Shown one piece after another: positions 53,905-63,762 of a DNA stretch of 64,000 bases; position 1 is the stretch's first letter, and each line of letters begins with the position of its first letter. The position numbers and the translations under genes were made by a program. The stretch is taken from the NCBI GenBank assembly GCA_003973385.1, contig QNYK01000079.1, positions 62,001 to 126,000 of the forward strand. The letters run 5' to 3'. The notes below the pieces were generated by a model that was not told the DNA's origin, ran no database searches, and saw only the letters and a list, made by a program, of their open reading frames with translations. Origin of the DNA: Bacillota bacterium (GTDB taxonomy: Bacteria; Planctomycetota; UBA8108; UBA1146).

Positions 53905-54642
53905 TCAGCGGCCTCCGCCTGCGGATTCAGGGGACTTCGGCTGCTTCGGAACCTGCACCTCTGCACGCGCTTTATCGAGGGCAACTCTACGAATATCCTC
54001 AAGGCGGCGAGTACGGATCTCCATGCCATAGGCACGAGTCAGTGGGTTCTCCACTTCAAGTCCTTCCACCGCCTGTCGGATCGCATCATCGAGGTACAGT
54101 TTGCGATCCAAGTTCCTCCCCCACACATCATCATCAATGGCCCCGTGATAGACGATCTTGCCCCGGTCCAGGACCAGGTAGGTGGGGCAGTTCTTGACCC
54201 CGAACGCTTCGGCGACCGTACCTTTTTGATCGAGCAGGTACGGATGCTGTATAGGGTATTTTTCATGCCAGGGTTTGATCTTCTCCGGATGGGAATAGAA
54301 GGTCGAATTGATGCTGATCCATTTCACATCTTGCTTACCCCAGCGACGGATCATCGGGATGATACGGTGCTGAGTATAGAGGCGACGAGTGAATCGACAA
54401 TCAGGTTGGGTCCACTCCAGCACTACTACCTTGTCGGAGAGAGTTGCGAGATCGAAGAACTTGCCCGATGTATCAGTGAGCACCATGGCTGGATGAGCTT
54501 TTCCCAGCAGGGAGATCGCCGGGCTGATGGCTGGAGTTTCGGTTTTTTCATCAGCTGCAGCGGGTTGCTTGCCAGCCGGGGGAGCTTCCTGGGGTGGCGA
54601 TAGCAGCAGCGACAGCAATAACAATGGAAGTGACGGAATCAT
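53905..54642 (-). CDS. Exported redoxin-like protein
   Basis: About 245 aa from the ATG at 54642 (GAGAGG 8 nt upstream). Signal peptide PSLPLLLLSLLLSPP. AhpC/redoxin-like fold: KVVVLEWTQPDCRFTRRLY, WISINSTFYS, AEAFGVKNCPTYLVLDRGKIVYHG. One active-site Cys (DCRFT), so peroxidase- or resolvase-like rather than CxxC dithiol. The C-terminal ~40 residues are charged. Belongs to the group of redoxin-like proteins common in planctomycetes. Confidence 0.82.
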   Translation of the reverse strand: MIPSLPLLLLSLLLSPPQEAPPAGKQPAAADEKTETPAISPAISLLGKAHPAMVLTDTSGKFFDLATLSDKVVVLEWTQPDCRFTRRLYTQHRIIPMIRRWGKQDVKWISINSTFYSHPEKIKPWHEKYPIQHPYLLDQKGTVAEAFGVKNCPTYLVLDRGKIVYHGAIDDDVWGRNLDRKLYLDDAIRQAVEGLEVENPLTRAYGMEIRTRRLEDIRRVALDKARAEVQVPKQPKSPESAGGGR

Positions 54643-54899
54643 CTCCACTACCTCTCACTCGGGTCCAGATTCTCTCATCCGACGGACCATTCGGGCCCGG
54701 ACACGCATCATCGTACCATCGAGATCGAGAATTGTTCAGGTACAGGATCGTCTTCTTCGCGACATGGGTTCAGCTCCGGTTCCGAACAATCGTGCCGATG
54801 TGATACCATGATCCAGGGAATCCTGCTTGTAGGCCTTGGCCACGGTCTCGCGCCTCATTCCCCCCTCGATCACTGACTGGCCACCTGGAAGGTAGTGAA

Positions 54900-56501
54900 A
54901 TGGAACTGTGCTGCTGCTGTGGAGACGATTCGCCTGGACGACCCGATCGGAAGTTATTCCCCGGGTCGATGGTCATGCTGCTGCTGGTGCTGCTGGTGCT
55001 GCTGTTTCTACCCGGTCAGTCACAGGCAGCTTTCGAGCCGCAGATCCTCACGCAGGAGGTCGAACACGATCTCGACGAGAAATCAGCGGAGGAACTGGCG
55101 AAGTTCGTCAACGACAAACTGCAATCGATTCCCGACCCCCGAACCCTCACGCGCGATGACCTACCCCGGATCTTCATCATCCTGGATGAGGGGATCGAAG
55201 CCGGGCGCAAGTATGTCTCCGATCACCCCGATGGAGCCGACTTTCCCGCCGTTTGCTGTGATCTGGGCCGGATGCTGGTGCTCAATGTTGACCGTCATGT
55301 AGGCGAGTTGAATGAGGAAGCGAAAATATTCGGAGCCCCCCTGACGGCGGAGCAACGCCTCAGTGAACAGTTCACGTATCTCGTCGAGGTAGAACAGTTG
55401 GCCAGGCTGTCACTCAAATCGGAGATGAAACCAAGTCTTCGCTGCCGCCTCGAAGTATTGCTTGGAGATTGCTTGCTCAAGATGCGAGATGCATCTGGAT
55501 CTGCGGATGCGTTCATGAGAGCACTCCGACTCGACACTTCTCTCGAAGATGTCCAGGAGATGCGAATCAAGTTGATCGAATCCCTGGAGATTGCGGAACG
55601 TTACAGTGACATGCTCAAGGCGGGCAAAGAAGCTCTCCAGAAACATCCACGGTCACCATTCCTGCCACACCTGGTCTACTTCACCCACAAGGCGCATCGC
55701 CACCTGGGACTGTTACGGGAAGGCAGGGACCTCTGGCGACTGTGGGGACCGGTGCTGCGAGCCGGTGCATCGGGGGGAGCCATCTCCGTTCCAGGTTTCG
55801 AAAAGAAATGGCAAGTCCCCGCTGGCAAGGAAAACGATTTCCTGTTGATTGCTGATCGTGCTGGATTTTATGAGGGCTTCTACCAACTCGCACTCGGTGA
55901 GCGTCAGGCGGCATTGAAGGCGTTTCTCGACTTCAATGATTCGCTCAACACCAGGATCAACAATGGCGAAGTGATTTCGATGGCAACAAAGACCTATCTC
56001 GACTTCCAATCGATACCCATGGCGCAGCGCGTCGATGTCTTGCACGGAAGGCAAGCCCCGTCCCTCGATGGAATGCAATGGGTACAACCTCCCCCGGAGA
56101 ATGATCTGGACAAGACCGTCGAATTGCGCCTCCTCTGCAATTCGAGTCGCGCGAATGGCCGCCAGGAGCGATTGATTACCTTGCTGAAAAAACTGGAACT
56201 TGAATACTCATCCAGGGGCCTTCGCGTCGTCTGGATCAGTTCTGTACTGCGCAGGGAGCGTGCTGACAAGGAAGCAGCCTCGATGGCGGCCATCGCCAAC
56301 AAAAACCTACTCGGCTGGGCCTACGGCGTGCAACCGGGACAGGAAGCAGGAATCATCGAACGGCACCTTGGATCTCACGGCGGCACCCTGCTTCTGGCCA
56401 TCGATGCAGATGGATTGATTCAGTGGGAGGTGATCGACCCGATGTTCTGGGATGAGGGGCTGTATCGCACCATCATCAACCGGCTCTTGCACAACGAGTA
56501 G
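54900..56501 (+). CDS. TPR-like protein with C-terminal thioredoxin-like domain
   Basis: 533 aa; GGAAGG lies 7 nt before the ATG. Odd N-terminus MELCCCCGDD precedes a signal/anchor (MLLLVLLVLLFLPG). Residues ~130-300 are helical TPR-like repeats (SADAFMRALRLD, MLKAGKEALQKHP). Residues ~400-533 look like a TlpA/thioredoxin fold (TVELRLLCNSS, LRVVWISSV, GGTLLLAIDADGLIQW) with a single Cys, so the redox CxxC is absent. The function is unknown. Confidence 0.72.
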   Translation: MELCCCCGDDSPGRPDRKLFPGSMVMLLLVLLVLLFLPGQSQAAFEPQILTQEVEHDLDEKSAEELAKFVNDKLQSIPDPRTLTRDDLPRIFIILDEGIEAGRKYVSDHPDGADFPAVCCDLGRMLVLNVDRHVGELNEEAKIFGAPLTAEQRLSEQFTYLVEVEQLARLSLKSEMKPSLRCRLEVLLGDCLLKMRDASGSADAFMRALRLDTSLEDVQEMRIKLIESLEIAERYSDMLKAGKEALQKHPRSPFLPHLVYFTHKAHRHLGLLREGRDLWRLWGPVLRAGASGGAISVPGFEKKWQVPAGKENDFLLIADRAGFYEGFYQLALGERQAALKAFLDFNDSLNTRINNGEVISMATKTYLDFQSIPMAQRVDVLHGRQAPSLDGMQWVQPPPENDLDKTVELRLLCNSSRANGRQERLITLLKKLELEYSSRGLRVVWISSVLRRERADKEAASMAAIANKNLLGWAYGVQPGQEAGIIERHLGSHGGTLLLAIDADGLIQWEVIDPMFWDEGLYRTIINRLLHNE

Positions 56502-56505
56502 TCCG

Positions 56506-56856
56506 ATGGCTCGTCCTTACCAGAAACTGGTGTTCGTTTGCGTCCATGGACGCACCTGTCCTCTTCAGGGATCGCTCGATACCTGTGATGCCTTGCGCCA
56601 GCTGGTGACCCTCGCCGGGCTCAGAGACAGGATCCGCATCGTCAAATCGGGCTGCCTCGCCCAGTGTGGGCATGGACCGATGGTCGCCATCGAGCCAGAC
56701 GGCGCCTGGTACTGCGGGGTCACGGAGGCCGATGCCGAGCGATTGTTCGAGGGCCCGATCCTCAACGACTCGCCACTCACCGAACTGCTTTATCAGCCTG
56801 CTTCGAGTGGCAAGAACGTACTTCCGCCGGATCGCTGGCCCATTCCCCCCCTGTAG
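56506..56856 (+). CDS. Thioredoxin-like [2Fe-2S] ferredoxin
   Basis: 116 aa from the ATG at 56506, 4 bp after the preceding stop. VFVCVHGRTCPLQGS and VKSGCLAQCGHGPMVAIEPDGAWYCGV (in parts) match the CxxxxxxxxC...CLxxCxxGP pattern of thioredoxin-like ferredoxins related to the NuoE/(2Fe-2S) family. Likely a soluble electron carrier; the partner is unknown. Confidence 0.87.
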   Translation: MARPYQKLVFVCVHGRTCPLQGSLDTCDALRQLVTLAGLRDRIRIVKSGCLAQCGHGPMVAIEPDGAWYCGVTEADAERLFEGPILNDSPLTELLYQPASSGKNVLPPDRWPIPPL

Positions 56857-57112
56857 TAGGAGTCCTGCCGCCCTGCTCCTGACCTACCGCGGGCGCCACA
56901 AGCACTGCTGTGGCCCACCCTTGCTACCATCGGGGGCGATCTCGCCGCCGATGAATCCCTCGATCATTCCCTTCAGATTCTGTCTACACGCAAGCACCTC
57001 AACGCTATCCTCGTGGTTCGAGACTCCAGCGTGAGTCTCGTGCCCTGCAGGGACACTGCCGGGATGCAACGAGCCAGCAAAAAACGGGACCTCGTCCCGA
57101 GGAGAAATTGGA

Positions 57113-59197
57113 ATGAGCCTAGACATCACCGAGATGCGCAACATCGGCATCAGCGCCCACATCGACAGCGGGAAAACAACCCTCACCGAGAGGATCCTCT
57201 TCTACACCGACCGGATCCACACGATCCATGAGGTTCGCGGAAAAGACGGAGTCGGTGCCACCATGGACTCGATGGATATCGAGCGCGAACGAGGGATCAC
57301 CATCCAGTCTGCGGCGACGTACCTTGAATGGGGCAATAAGCACATCAACATCATCGATACGCCGGGTCACGTCGACTTCACCGTCGAAGTGGAGCGAGCC
57401 CTGCGCGTGCTCGATGGAGCGATCTTGATTCTCTGTGCCGTCTCAGGCGTCCAGAGCCAGTCGATCACCGTCGACCGCCAGATGCGTCGTTACAATGTGC
57501 CCCGACTCGCATTTGTCAATAAGTGCGACCGCACGGGAGCAGATCCGCTCAAGGTCTGTGACCAGCTCCGTGAAAAATTGCGTCTCAATTCCGTGATGTT
57601 CCAGCTCCCCATCGGTCTGGAAAACGATCACAAGGGAGTCGTCGATCTGATCAAGATGAGAGCACTTTACTTCGAAGGTGACAACGGAGAGAACGTTCGT
57701 GTCGACGAGATTCCAGCCGACATGCAGGAGGATGCAGAACATCGCCGAGAAGTGATGCTCGATGCCATTTCGATGTTCTCCGATGACCTGATGGGAGCGA
57801 TGCTCGAGGGCGAAGTCACCGAAGAGTTGATCGTCGAAGCGACTCGTAAGGGAGTCATCTCACTTGAACTGTGCCCGGTGTTCTGTGGGTCCGCTTACAA
57901 GAACAAGGGTGTTCAACCGCTGATGGACGCGGTGAACGCATTCCTGCCCTGCCCCTCCGATGTCGAGAACTTCGCGATCCACCAGGATGACGAAGAGGAT
58001 ACCTGCCCCATCACCAACAGTAATGATGATGACCTGCTCTGCTACGCCTTCAAACTGGAAGATGGCGCTTATGGCCAGTTGACCTATGTGCGGATCTACC
58101 AGGGAGAACTGGTCAAGGGAGAGTTCGTCTACAACGCTCGTACCGGCAAGAAAGTGAAACTGGGTCGGATCGTTCGAATGCACGCCGACAACATGAATGA
58201 GATCGATCGAGCTGGCGCGGGTGATATTGTTGCCCTGTTCGGAATCGATTGCGCATCCGGAGATACTTTCCGTTCCCAGGGAACGGATTATGTTCTCTCC
58301 TCGATGCATGTTGCGGAACCTGTGATTCACCTTGCAGTGAAGCCGATCGACCGGAAAGCCACCGATAACATGTCAAAAGCGCTTCAGCGCTTCACCAAGG
58401 AAGATCCGACCTTCCGGGTCGCCTTTGATCCAGCCAGCAGTGAAACCATCATCTCTGGAATGGGAGAACTCCACCTGGAAGTCTATGTCGAGAGAATGAA
58501 GCGGGAGTTCAAGGCAGAGGTCGAGGTCGGCGCCCCTCAGGTCGCCTTCCGTGAGCGAATCACCCGCATGATTGAATTTGACTACACTCACAAGAAGCAG
58601 ACCGGTGGATCGGGTCAGTTCGGCAGGATCATCGGAACCATGTCACCGAGCGAAGATGGTGAATACACCTTCGATAGCAAGGTCACAGGAGGAAATGTGC
58701 CGCGGGAGTACATCCCATCGGTGCAGAAGGGTTTCTCTCAAAGTCTCGAAACTGGAATGCTGATCGGTGCTCCCATCGATGGACTCGATGTCGTACTGAA
58801 GGACGGCGCCTACCACAATGTCGATTCATCCGACATGGCATTCCAGGCCGCAGCCAGAGGCTGCTTCCGGGAATACTACATGTCCGGAAAGCCTGAGGTC
58901 CTCGAACCACTGATGACTGTGAGCCTCGAAGGGCCCACGGAGTATCAGGGTGACATGGTCGGAACACTGCTTCAACGGCGAGGTGTTCTCAACGGCACCG
59001 TCGATGAACAGGGATTCGTTCGTATCGATGCCGATGTCCCTCTCGCCGAGATGTTTGGTTATGCGACCGCGTTGCGGTCAGTAACGCAGGGTAAGGCGGA
59101 GTTCACCATGGAATTCAATCGCTACGCTTCGGCACCTCGTAATGTCCAGGAGGAACTGGTCGAAAAGTTCCGCGTCGAGAAGGAAGCAAAGAAGTAA
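57113..59197 (+). CDS. fusA: Elongation factor G, mitochondrial EFG1-like (spd) type
   Basis: 694 aa with AGGAG before the ATG. G1 AHIDSGKTT (residues 15-23; the usual bacterial form is AHIDAGKTT), G2-region [12 protein letters not shown]3 DTPGHVD, G4 NKCD. The run [16 protein letters not shown] and [19 protein letters not shown] are those of mitochondrial EFG1 and of the spd EF-G clade found in planctomycetes, spirochaetes and deltaproteobacteria. Catalyses ribosome translocation. Not in a str operon here, which fits that clade. Confidence 0.96.
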   Translation: MSLDITEMRNIGISAHIDSGKTTLTERILFYTDRIHTIHEVRGKDGVGATMDSMDIERERGITIQSAATYLEWGNKHINIIDTPGHVDFTVEVERALRVLDGAILILCAVSGVQSQSITVDRQMRRYNVPRLAFVNKCDRTGADPLKVCDQLREKLRLNSVMFQLPIGLENDHKGVVDLIKMRALYFEGDNGENVRVDEIPADMQEDAEHRREVMLDAISMFSDDLMGAMLEGEVTEELIVEATRKGVISLELCPVFCGSAYKNKGVQPLMDAVNAFLPCPSDVENFAIHQDDEEDTCPITNSNDDDLLCYAFKLEDGAYGQLTYVRIYQGELVKGEFVYNARTGKKVKLGRIVRMHADNMNEIDRAGAGDIVALFGIDCASGDTFRSQGTDYVLSSMHVAEPVIHLAVKPIDRKATDNMSKALQRFTKEDPTFRVAFDPASSETIISGMGELHLEVYVERMKREFKAEVEVGAPQVAFRERITRMIEFDYTHKKQTGGSGQFGRIIGTMSPSEDGEYTFDSKVTGGNVPREYIPSVQKGFSQSLETGMLIGAPIDGLDVVLKDGAYHNVDSSDMAFQAAARGCFREYYMSGKPEVLEPLMTVSLEGPTEYQGDMVGTLLQRRGVLNGTVDEQGFVRIDADVPLAEMFGYATALRSVTQGKAEFTMEFNRYASAPRNVQEELVEKFRVEKEAKK

Positions 59198-59240
59198 CCG
59201 CCGCTTGATCGGGAACAGACCGGAAGCTTCGTGCTAGCCT

Positions 59241-59273
59241 GTAGACCCCAGAGGGTCTACGGGCTGTTCTGTT
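59241..59273 (+). terminator. Possible terminator after fusA
   Basis: Perfect 8-bp stem GTAGACCC / GGGTCTAC with loop CAGA, followed by GGGCTGTTCTGTT, about 45 bp after fusA. The T tract is imperfect. Confidence 0.5.
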
Positions 59274-59339
59274 GACCGTGACCTCACCTCCAGCTGGCGA
59301 GTCTCCCATCCTCTGTCAGGGATGCGTCTGCGTCGAGAA

Positions 59340-60902
59340 CTAGCGATCCGTGAGGAAGCTTTCCACGGCTCGGCGGGTTCCCTGAAAAGCGACACGCTGG
59401 GTATAGAGGTCGAGCGCCCTGATCCCACCGAGTTCCTCGCCACCACCTGCCCTTCCAGGTCCACCATGCAGCGACTGGGGCAACGCAACCCCGGATCCTG
59501 GCGCCTGGCTGATCATCTTTTCCGAGGCCAGGTAGAATCGTCCGCTCCATGCACCGCAGCGCCGTAGAAGATCAAAGGTCCACTGCTCCTGATCACTGTA
59601 GACGGAGGTCACGAGCGTCCCCTTACCCTTGCTATTGAGACAGGCCGCCGTGGCAGCCTCGCCATCGAAGGGACAGATCGTCGATACAGGGCCGAACACC
59701 TCGAGATCATGGATGAGATCATCGGAATCACCATCTCGCAGTTGCAGCAGGGTCGGAGCAAAGAAATAACCCTTGCCCGGCTCTGCACCGATGCCATCCA
59801 CCCTCTCGCCACTTCCAGCGACAAGATCTGCCACCTCGCGCAAACTTGCCGTCCCCTCCAACACGCTGCTGAGTTGATCCGCTGTTGCCAGCGGCCCGAC
59901 ATTGACGCTTTCATCGAAGGGGTTTCCAACCACCCTGGTCGCCAGTTCCTCGCAGAGGTCTTGCTGAAGATCCGAGATCCTGTCGTGAGGAACCATGATT
60001 CGCCGCACCGCAGTGCACTTCTGGCCACTCTTCTGCGTCACTTCCCTGGTCACTTCTCTGACGAACAGACGCCACAGTTCACTGCCCGGCTCCACATCCG
60101 GAGCCAGGATGGCCGCATTGAGGCTGTCGGCCTCGATATTGATCGGAGTGGACTGCCTCAGCAGATTCTCGTTCGATCGGATACGAAACGCGGTCGCTGC
60201 AGATCCTGTAAACGCAACCACATCCTGACCGGTAAGGTGGTCAAACAGATCGCCGATCGATCCGCAGATCAATCCCAGTACTCCATCGGGTAGAACAGCG
60301 GAATCCACCACAGCCTCGATGCAACTCTCGGTCACGATGGATGTGCTGGAAGCAGGTTTGGTGATGACCGGCATGCCGGCAAGGATCGCTGCTGCAGCCT
60401 TCTCCGCAAATCCCCAGGCCGGGAAATTGAAAGCATTGATGTGAACCGCAACACCATCTCTTGCAATACGTCCATGCCGACCCCAGTAGATGGCACTACG
60501 CCCCAGCGGCTCTCCCTCGCCATCTACGAGTCTATGCGTTTCACCGAGTTCTTTTCCGAGAGCACCGTAGTGGTACAGCGTCCCTGTAGCACCATCGATG
60601 TCGAACTTGGAGTCCTTGCGTGTACTTCCACAACTCCGCATCGATAGTTCCAGCAGTTCGTTTCGTTTGCTGTGGATCGCTCTTGACATCCCAATGAGTA
60701 ACTCGCCGCGCTCGGCAAATGTCATCTCGCGCAGCGCTCTTCCACCCTCGAGCTGTGCATACTCCACGGCTGCCTTGAAATCGACTCCAGCACTACTCAC
60801 CGCCGCAAGCGGTTCCTCGGTGGAGGGATCGATGACATGAACTCCGGAATCCTCTCCCGGTTCAATCCATTTGCCCATCAGATGGCTGCGCAGGAACTTC
60901 AC
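59340..60902 (-). CDS. Aldehyde dehydrogenase, PaaZ/BoxD-like
   Basis: 520 aa from a GTG with GGAGG 6 nt upstream. ALDH motifs: HINAFNFPAWGFAEK, KPASSTSIVTE, VAFTGSAATA, catalytic Cys in KSGQKCTAVRR and general-base Glu in NIEADSLN. The GKWIEPGEDSGVHVIDPSTEE and EMTFAERGELL elements match the ALDH domain of PaaZ and BoxD, which oxidise CoA-linked semialdehydes in aromatic degradation. No hydratase domain and no paa/box genes nearby, so the substrate is tentative. Confidence 0.88.
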   Translation of the reverse strand: MKFLRSHLMGKWIEPGEDSGVHVIDPSTEEPLAAVSSAGVDFKAAVEYAQLEGGRALREMTFAERGELLIGMSRAIHSKRNELLELSMRSCGSTRKDSKFDIDGATGTLYHYGALGKELGETHRLVDGEGEPLGRSAIYWGRHGRIARDGVAVHINAFNFPAWGFAEKAAAAILAGMPVITKPASSTSIVTESCIEAVVDSAVLPDGVLGLICGSIGDLFDHLTGQDVVAFTGSAATAFRIRSNENLLRQSTPINIEADSLNAAILAPDVEPGSELWRLFVREVTREVTQKSGQKCTAVRRIMVPHDRISDLQQDLCEELATRVVGNPFDESVNVGPLATADQLSSVLEGTASLREVADLVAGSGERVDGIGAEPGKGYFFAPTLLQLRDGDSDDLIHDLEVFGPVSTICPFDGEAATAACLNSKGKGTLVTSVYSDQEQWTFDLLRRCGAWSGRFYLASEKMISQAPGSGVALPQSLHGGPGRAGGGEELGGIRALDLYTQRVAFQGTRRAVESFLTDR

Positions 60903-61120
60903 TCTGATCCTCCTTGCCGAAGAAACCGATCCTCCAGGAATCAGTCCTGAGACGGTATTAGATACAGGGAGGCGCTCCTGTTCCAGAGGAACAGCAATTC
61001 TGGCACAGACCAGATCTCGCTACAGACATGCGGATATGCACGGATCTGGCACAGGTAGTGGCAAGAAGGGCGGGACCTACTTCAGGTGTTTCCAGAATGA
61101 AGGCGAAGCAGAGTCCGAGA

Positions 61121-63199
61121 TCAGGGGAGGCAAGCGGCGAGTCCATCGGGTGTCGGGTCGATGCCGTAACCGGGGTACGGGTAGGGAATCGTCTCGCCAT
61201 TTGAAAAGAGGAAGTTCAGTAGATTGATGGCGTCTCCGATGTTGATCGAACCGTCATCGTTGGAATCTGCAGCATCGGGACACACGCTGGCAACCCCGCC
61301 GATGAACAGGTAATCGAGCAGGAAGATGGCATCTGCGATATTGACTGACTGGTTGTAATTCGCATCACCACGGACAAACAGGAACTGCGGTTGTTGCGAA
61401 ATGGTCACGGTGCCATGGATCAGATAAGGAGCCTCGGAGAGTCCCCCTTCGATGGCGTAAATGGTGTTGATCGGTGGATCTCCTACTCCATCGGTGAAGC
61501 TCATCTGCGTCGACGTGCCCATGGGAGTTCCAAACTGGACGGTGTAGTCGAGAGTGCAAAGCGTCTGATTTGTACCCGGATCCATCATCCTGCCATCGAA
61601 GGGAGGTAGCGTATCGAAGATGACCGCCAGATACATCGTCGAGTCGATACCCGCTGGATTGATCTGTGTGATGAAGAACTCCGGCAACAGCGCCTGAGCC
61701 ATCGTTCCAGTCAGGGAGATCTCCTCCATCACGAGAATCGTGGCATCGTATCGGAGCGCAATCTGGTACCCCTGAAGGAAGTTGTCATGTGTTCCAAGAA
61801 CCGGATGGTACACAGGTTGCCCGGCAAAGACTTCGATATCCGCAAGAGCCATCGAGGATGCAGGAAGAGCGACCTCGATGGGACCTGAGGACACCATCGT
61901 ATCGGTACCACCGGGTCCCGTAACCGTCAGCGAGATGATGAAAGTCCCTGGTTCAACATAGGTGTGCTCCCCCTGCGGCATCGAACTGAACTCTCCATCA
62001 CCGAAATCCCAGAGGTGACTTGAAATCATACCTGCACTTTCGGAATGAAATGAGATGGTGTGATCTGCGATGCCATCGTCATCGCTAGTGATGACAAAAT
62101 CAGCCGTGGGTGCGGGAGTATCATGCGTATACCACGCTTCACCATCGGAGATCACCATGAAGTGCTCGTTGCCAGCTGCATCTATCGCCACTTCTACCTC
62201 CTGGGGATCTCCCTCGATGAAATCGAGAGCATCCGTCGAGATGGTTCCATCCGGGCGAAGGGAATGACGCTGGAGCATGCCGTCCTGAATCCATGAGATG
62301 CAGTACCTCTGCTGCGACAGGCTGGAGAAAGATAGATGTGAAGTGCCTGTTCCTCGGTTGCTGATCACCTGCTGGGAGGTGATACCGCCTGTAGTCGATC
62401 CTTCGAGAAGCAGCAGTTGATCGTCGACCAGAGCAACAATCTGGAGATTGGCAGAGGCATCGGACTCGATACCCCAGTGCAAGGGCACGTTGAGCATATC
62501 GTAGAGATCAAAGGCCATTCCCATCGATCCAGTATCCACCTGGCGAGCACGAAGCACCGTTCCGTCGAGCCATACGATCAAGGTGGTTTCGCCCCCCACG
62601 GAAAGCACCTGGCTCGACGCTCCAGTTCCGACTTCTACCGGTGGAGTCTCGCCATACTTCATCCAGACCGTGTCACCACTTGCATTCGAGCAGGTCCAGC
62701 TGATGACTCTGTGGCCACTGTCGAGAATCTCTATATCGGAGTCATGGCAATCATCAGACCCGCTACTGATCTGTTCAGGATCTCCAAACCCCGTAGCATA
62801 ACTCTCGATCAGGTAGATGGTTCTTGGCCCGGCGGCCACCCCCTCCTCGAGGGTGATGAGGTAGTGCGCCGCAAATCCCTGGGTCAGAGCGGGAGAACCG
62901 ACTTCATTGGCGGAGTCGAGGGCCGATATCATCGTTTCGAACTGGAGCAAGGTACCACTGAAATGGATCTGATCGCTGGTCCTGGCACAGAGGGAAACCT
63001 GTTGCGGTGAGCAACTGGAACAGCTGGTATCCAGATTGATCTGCGCATCGGAGACGGTGTCGATCCCGGCGGTGAGCAGAATTGGCTCACTGAACTGGGC
63101 ACACAGATTCGAATGGAAGCAGATGGAGATGCCAAGACAAAGGACCCAGGCCAGGTGAGAAATCACCGGAAGCCTGGTCGGCCGTTGTGCTCTCGTCAT
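61121..63199 (-). CDS. Secreted PKD / cohesin-like / dockerin protein
   Basis: About 692 aa from the ATG at 63199 (GAGGAGG 8 nt upstream). Signal peptide HLAWVLCLGISICFHSNLCA. The N-terminal ~370 residues are beta-rich and unassigned. A PKD domain follows (SHLWDFGDGEFSSMPQGEHTY), then a ~150-residue cohesin-like module (VFAGQPVYHPVLG, LQGYQIALRYDATILVMEE). The C-terminus is a dockerin pair (ANYNQSVNIADAIFLLDYLF, DGSINIGDAINLLNFLF). Confidence 0.84.
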   Translation of the reverse strand: MTRAQRPTRLPVISHLAWVLCLGISICFHSNLCAQFSEPILLTAGIDTVSDAQINLDTSCSSCSPQQVSLCARTSDQIHFSGTLLQFETMISALDSANEVGSPALTQGFAAHYLITLEEGVAAGPRTIYLIESYATGFGDPEQISSGSDDCHDSDIEILDSGHRVISWTCSNASGDTVWMKYGETPPVEVGTGASSQVLSVGGETTLIVWLDGTVLRARQVDTGSMGMAFDLYDMLNVPLHWGIESDASANLQIVALVDDQLLLLEGSTTGGITSQQVISNRGTGTSHLSFSSLSQQRYCISWIQDGMLQRHSLRPDGTISTDALDFIEGDPQEVEVAIDAAGNEHFMVISDGEAWYTHDTPAPTADFVITSDDDGIADHTISFHSESAGMISSHLWDFGDGEFSSMPQGEHTYVEPGTFIISLTVTGPGGTDTMVSSGPIEVALPASSMALADIEVFAGQPVYHPVLGTHDNFLQGYQIALRYDATILVMEEISLTGTMAQALLPEFFITQINPAGIDSTMYLAVIFDTLPPFDGRMMDPGTNQTLCTLDYTVQFGTPMGTSTQMSFTDGVGDPPINTIYAIEGGLSEAPYLIHGTVTISQQPQFLFVRGDANYNQSVNIADAIFLLDYLFIGGVASVCPDAADSNDDGSINIGDAINLLNFLFSNGETIPYPYPGYGIDPTPDGLAACLP

Positions 63200-63525
63200 C
63201 GATACCACCTCCTCAAGATCTTCACGGCATCTGAATGGTGATTCCGCTTCAGATCCCGGTCCCTCCAGGTGAAATAATCACATCTGGAATTCACACCCGG
63301 GAAAGACTCGTTCACAACCTACCAAACCGTGGCAAGCCTGCCACGGAACCCGAACTGGGCGAAGGTCGATGAACCCATCTATTGGACCATGAAATCGTCA
63401 ATTCCGGAACCCTTGATCAGGATGGTCCCTGGTGCCTGGAGAGGGCGATAGGAGTGACCTCGAACAGCCACCCGTGAGGAGCACCATGCATCTTCGGCGC
63501 GTCGACCGATCGAGTTGCCGGCAAG
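63200..63525. promoter_or_regulatory. Intergenic region upstream of the PKD/dockerin gene
   Basis: About 325 bp between two minus-strand genes. An 8-bp perfect hairpin (CCGTGGCA / TGCCACGG, loop AGCC) at 63327-63346 could end the upstream transcript; on the minus strand it is followed by a short TTTGG. The promoter of the dockerin gene should lie here. Confidence 0.4.
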
Positions 63526-63762
63526 TCACCAGCCTCGGTGAGCACGAGCCTGAATCTGAACCTGGTAGCGAAGCACGAAGATGATCAGCAACGAACTGGC
63601 CAGACCCATCAGCGGCAACTCGATGCCCGGATGCCAGACGTCGATGCTTCCGATCGCATCGGGTGAGTCTACCGGGACCTGGGGCTGGCCAGGAAAAAGC
63701 CACAGAAGCACACTGAGGAGCAGCGGAATCAGCGACAATTGTCCGATTCGATCGATGCGCAC
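63526..63762 (-). CDS. Small membrane protein, unknown
   Basis: 78 aa from a GTG at 63762 with AGGGGG just upstream. Two hydrophobic stretches (LSLIPLLLSVLLWLF and LPLMGLASSLLIIFVLRY) separated by a Pro/Asp-rich loop, and a basic C-terminus. No family recognised. Confidence 0.55.
   Translation of the reverse strand: MRIDRIGQLSLIPLLLSVLLWLFPGQPQVPVDSPDAIGSIDVWHPGIELPLMGLASSLLIIFVLRYQVQIQARAHRGW

Noticed and set aside
53905-54642. Redoxin-like gene as another selenoprotein
   Set aside because: The active-site codon is TGC (Cys) and the frame has no internal TGA.
56884-57012. Possible small minus-strand gene before fusA (ending GGPQQCLWRPR)
   Set aside because: The peptide looks somewhat protein-like, but it has no good start or ribosome-binding site and lies in the fusA upstream region.
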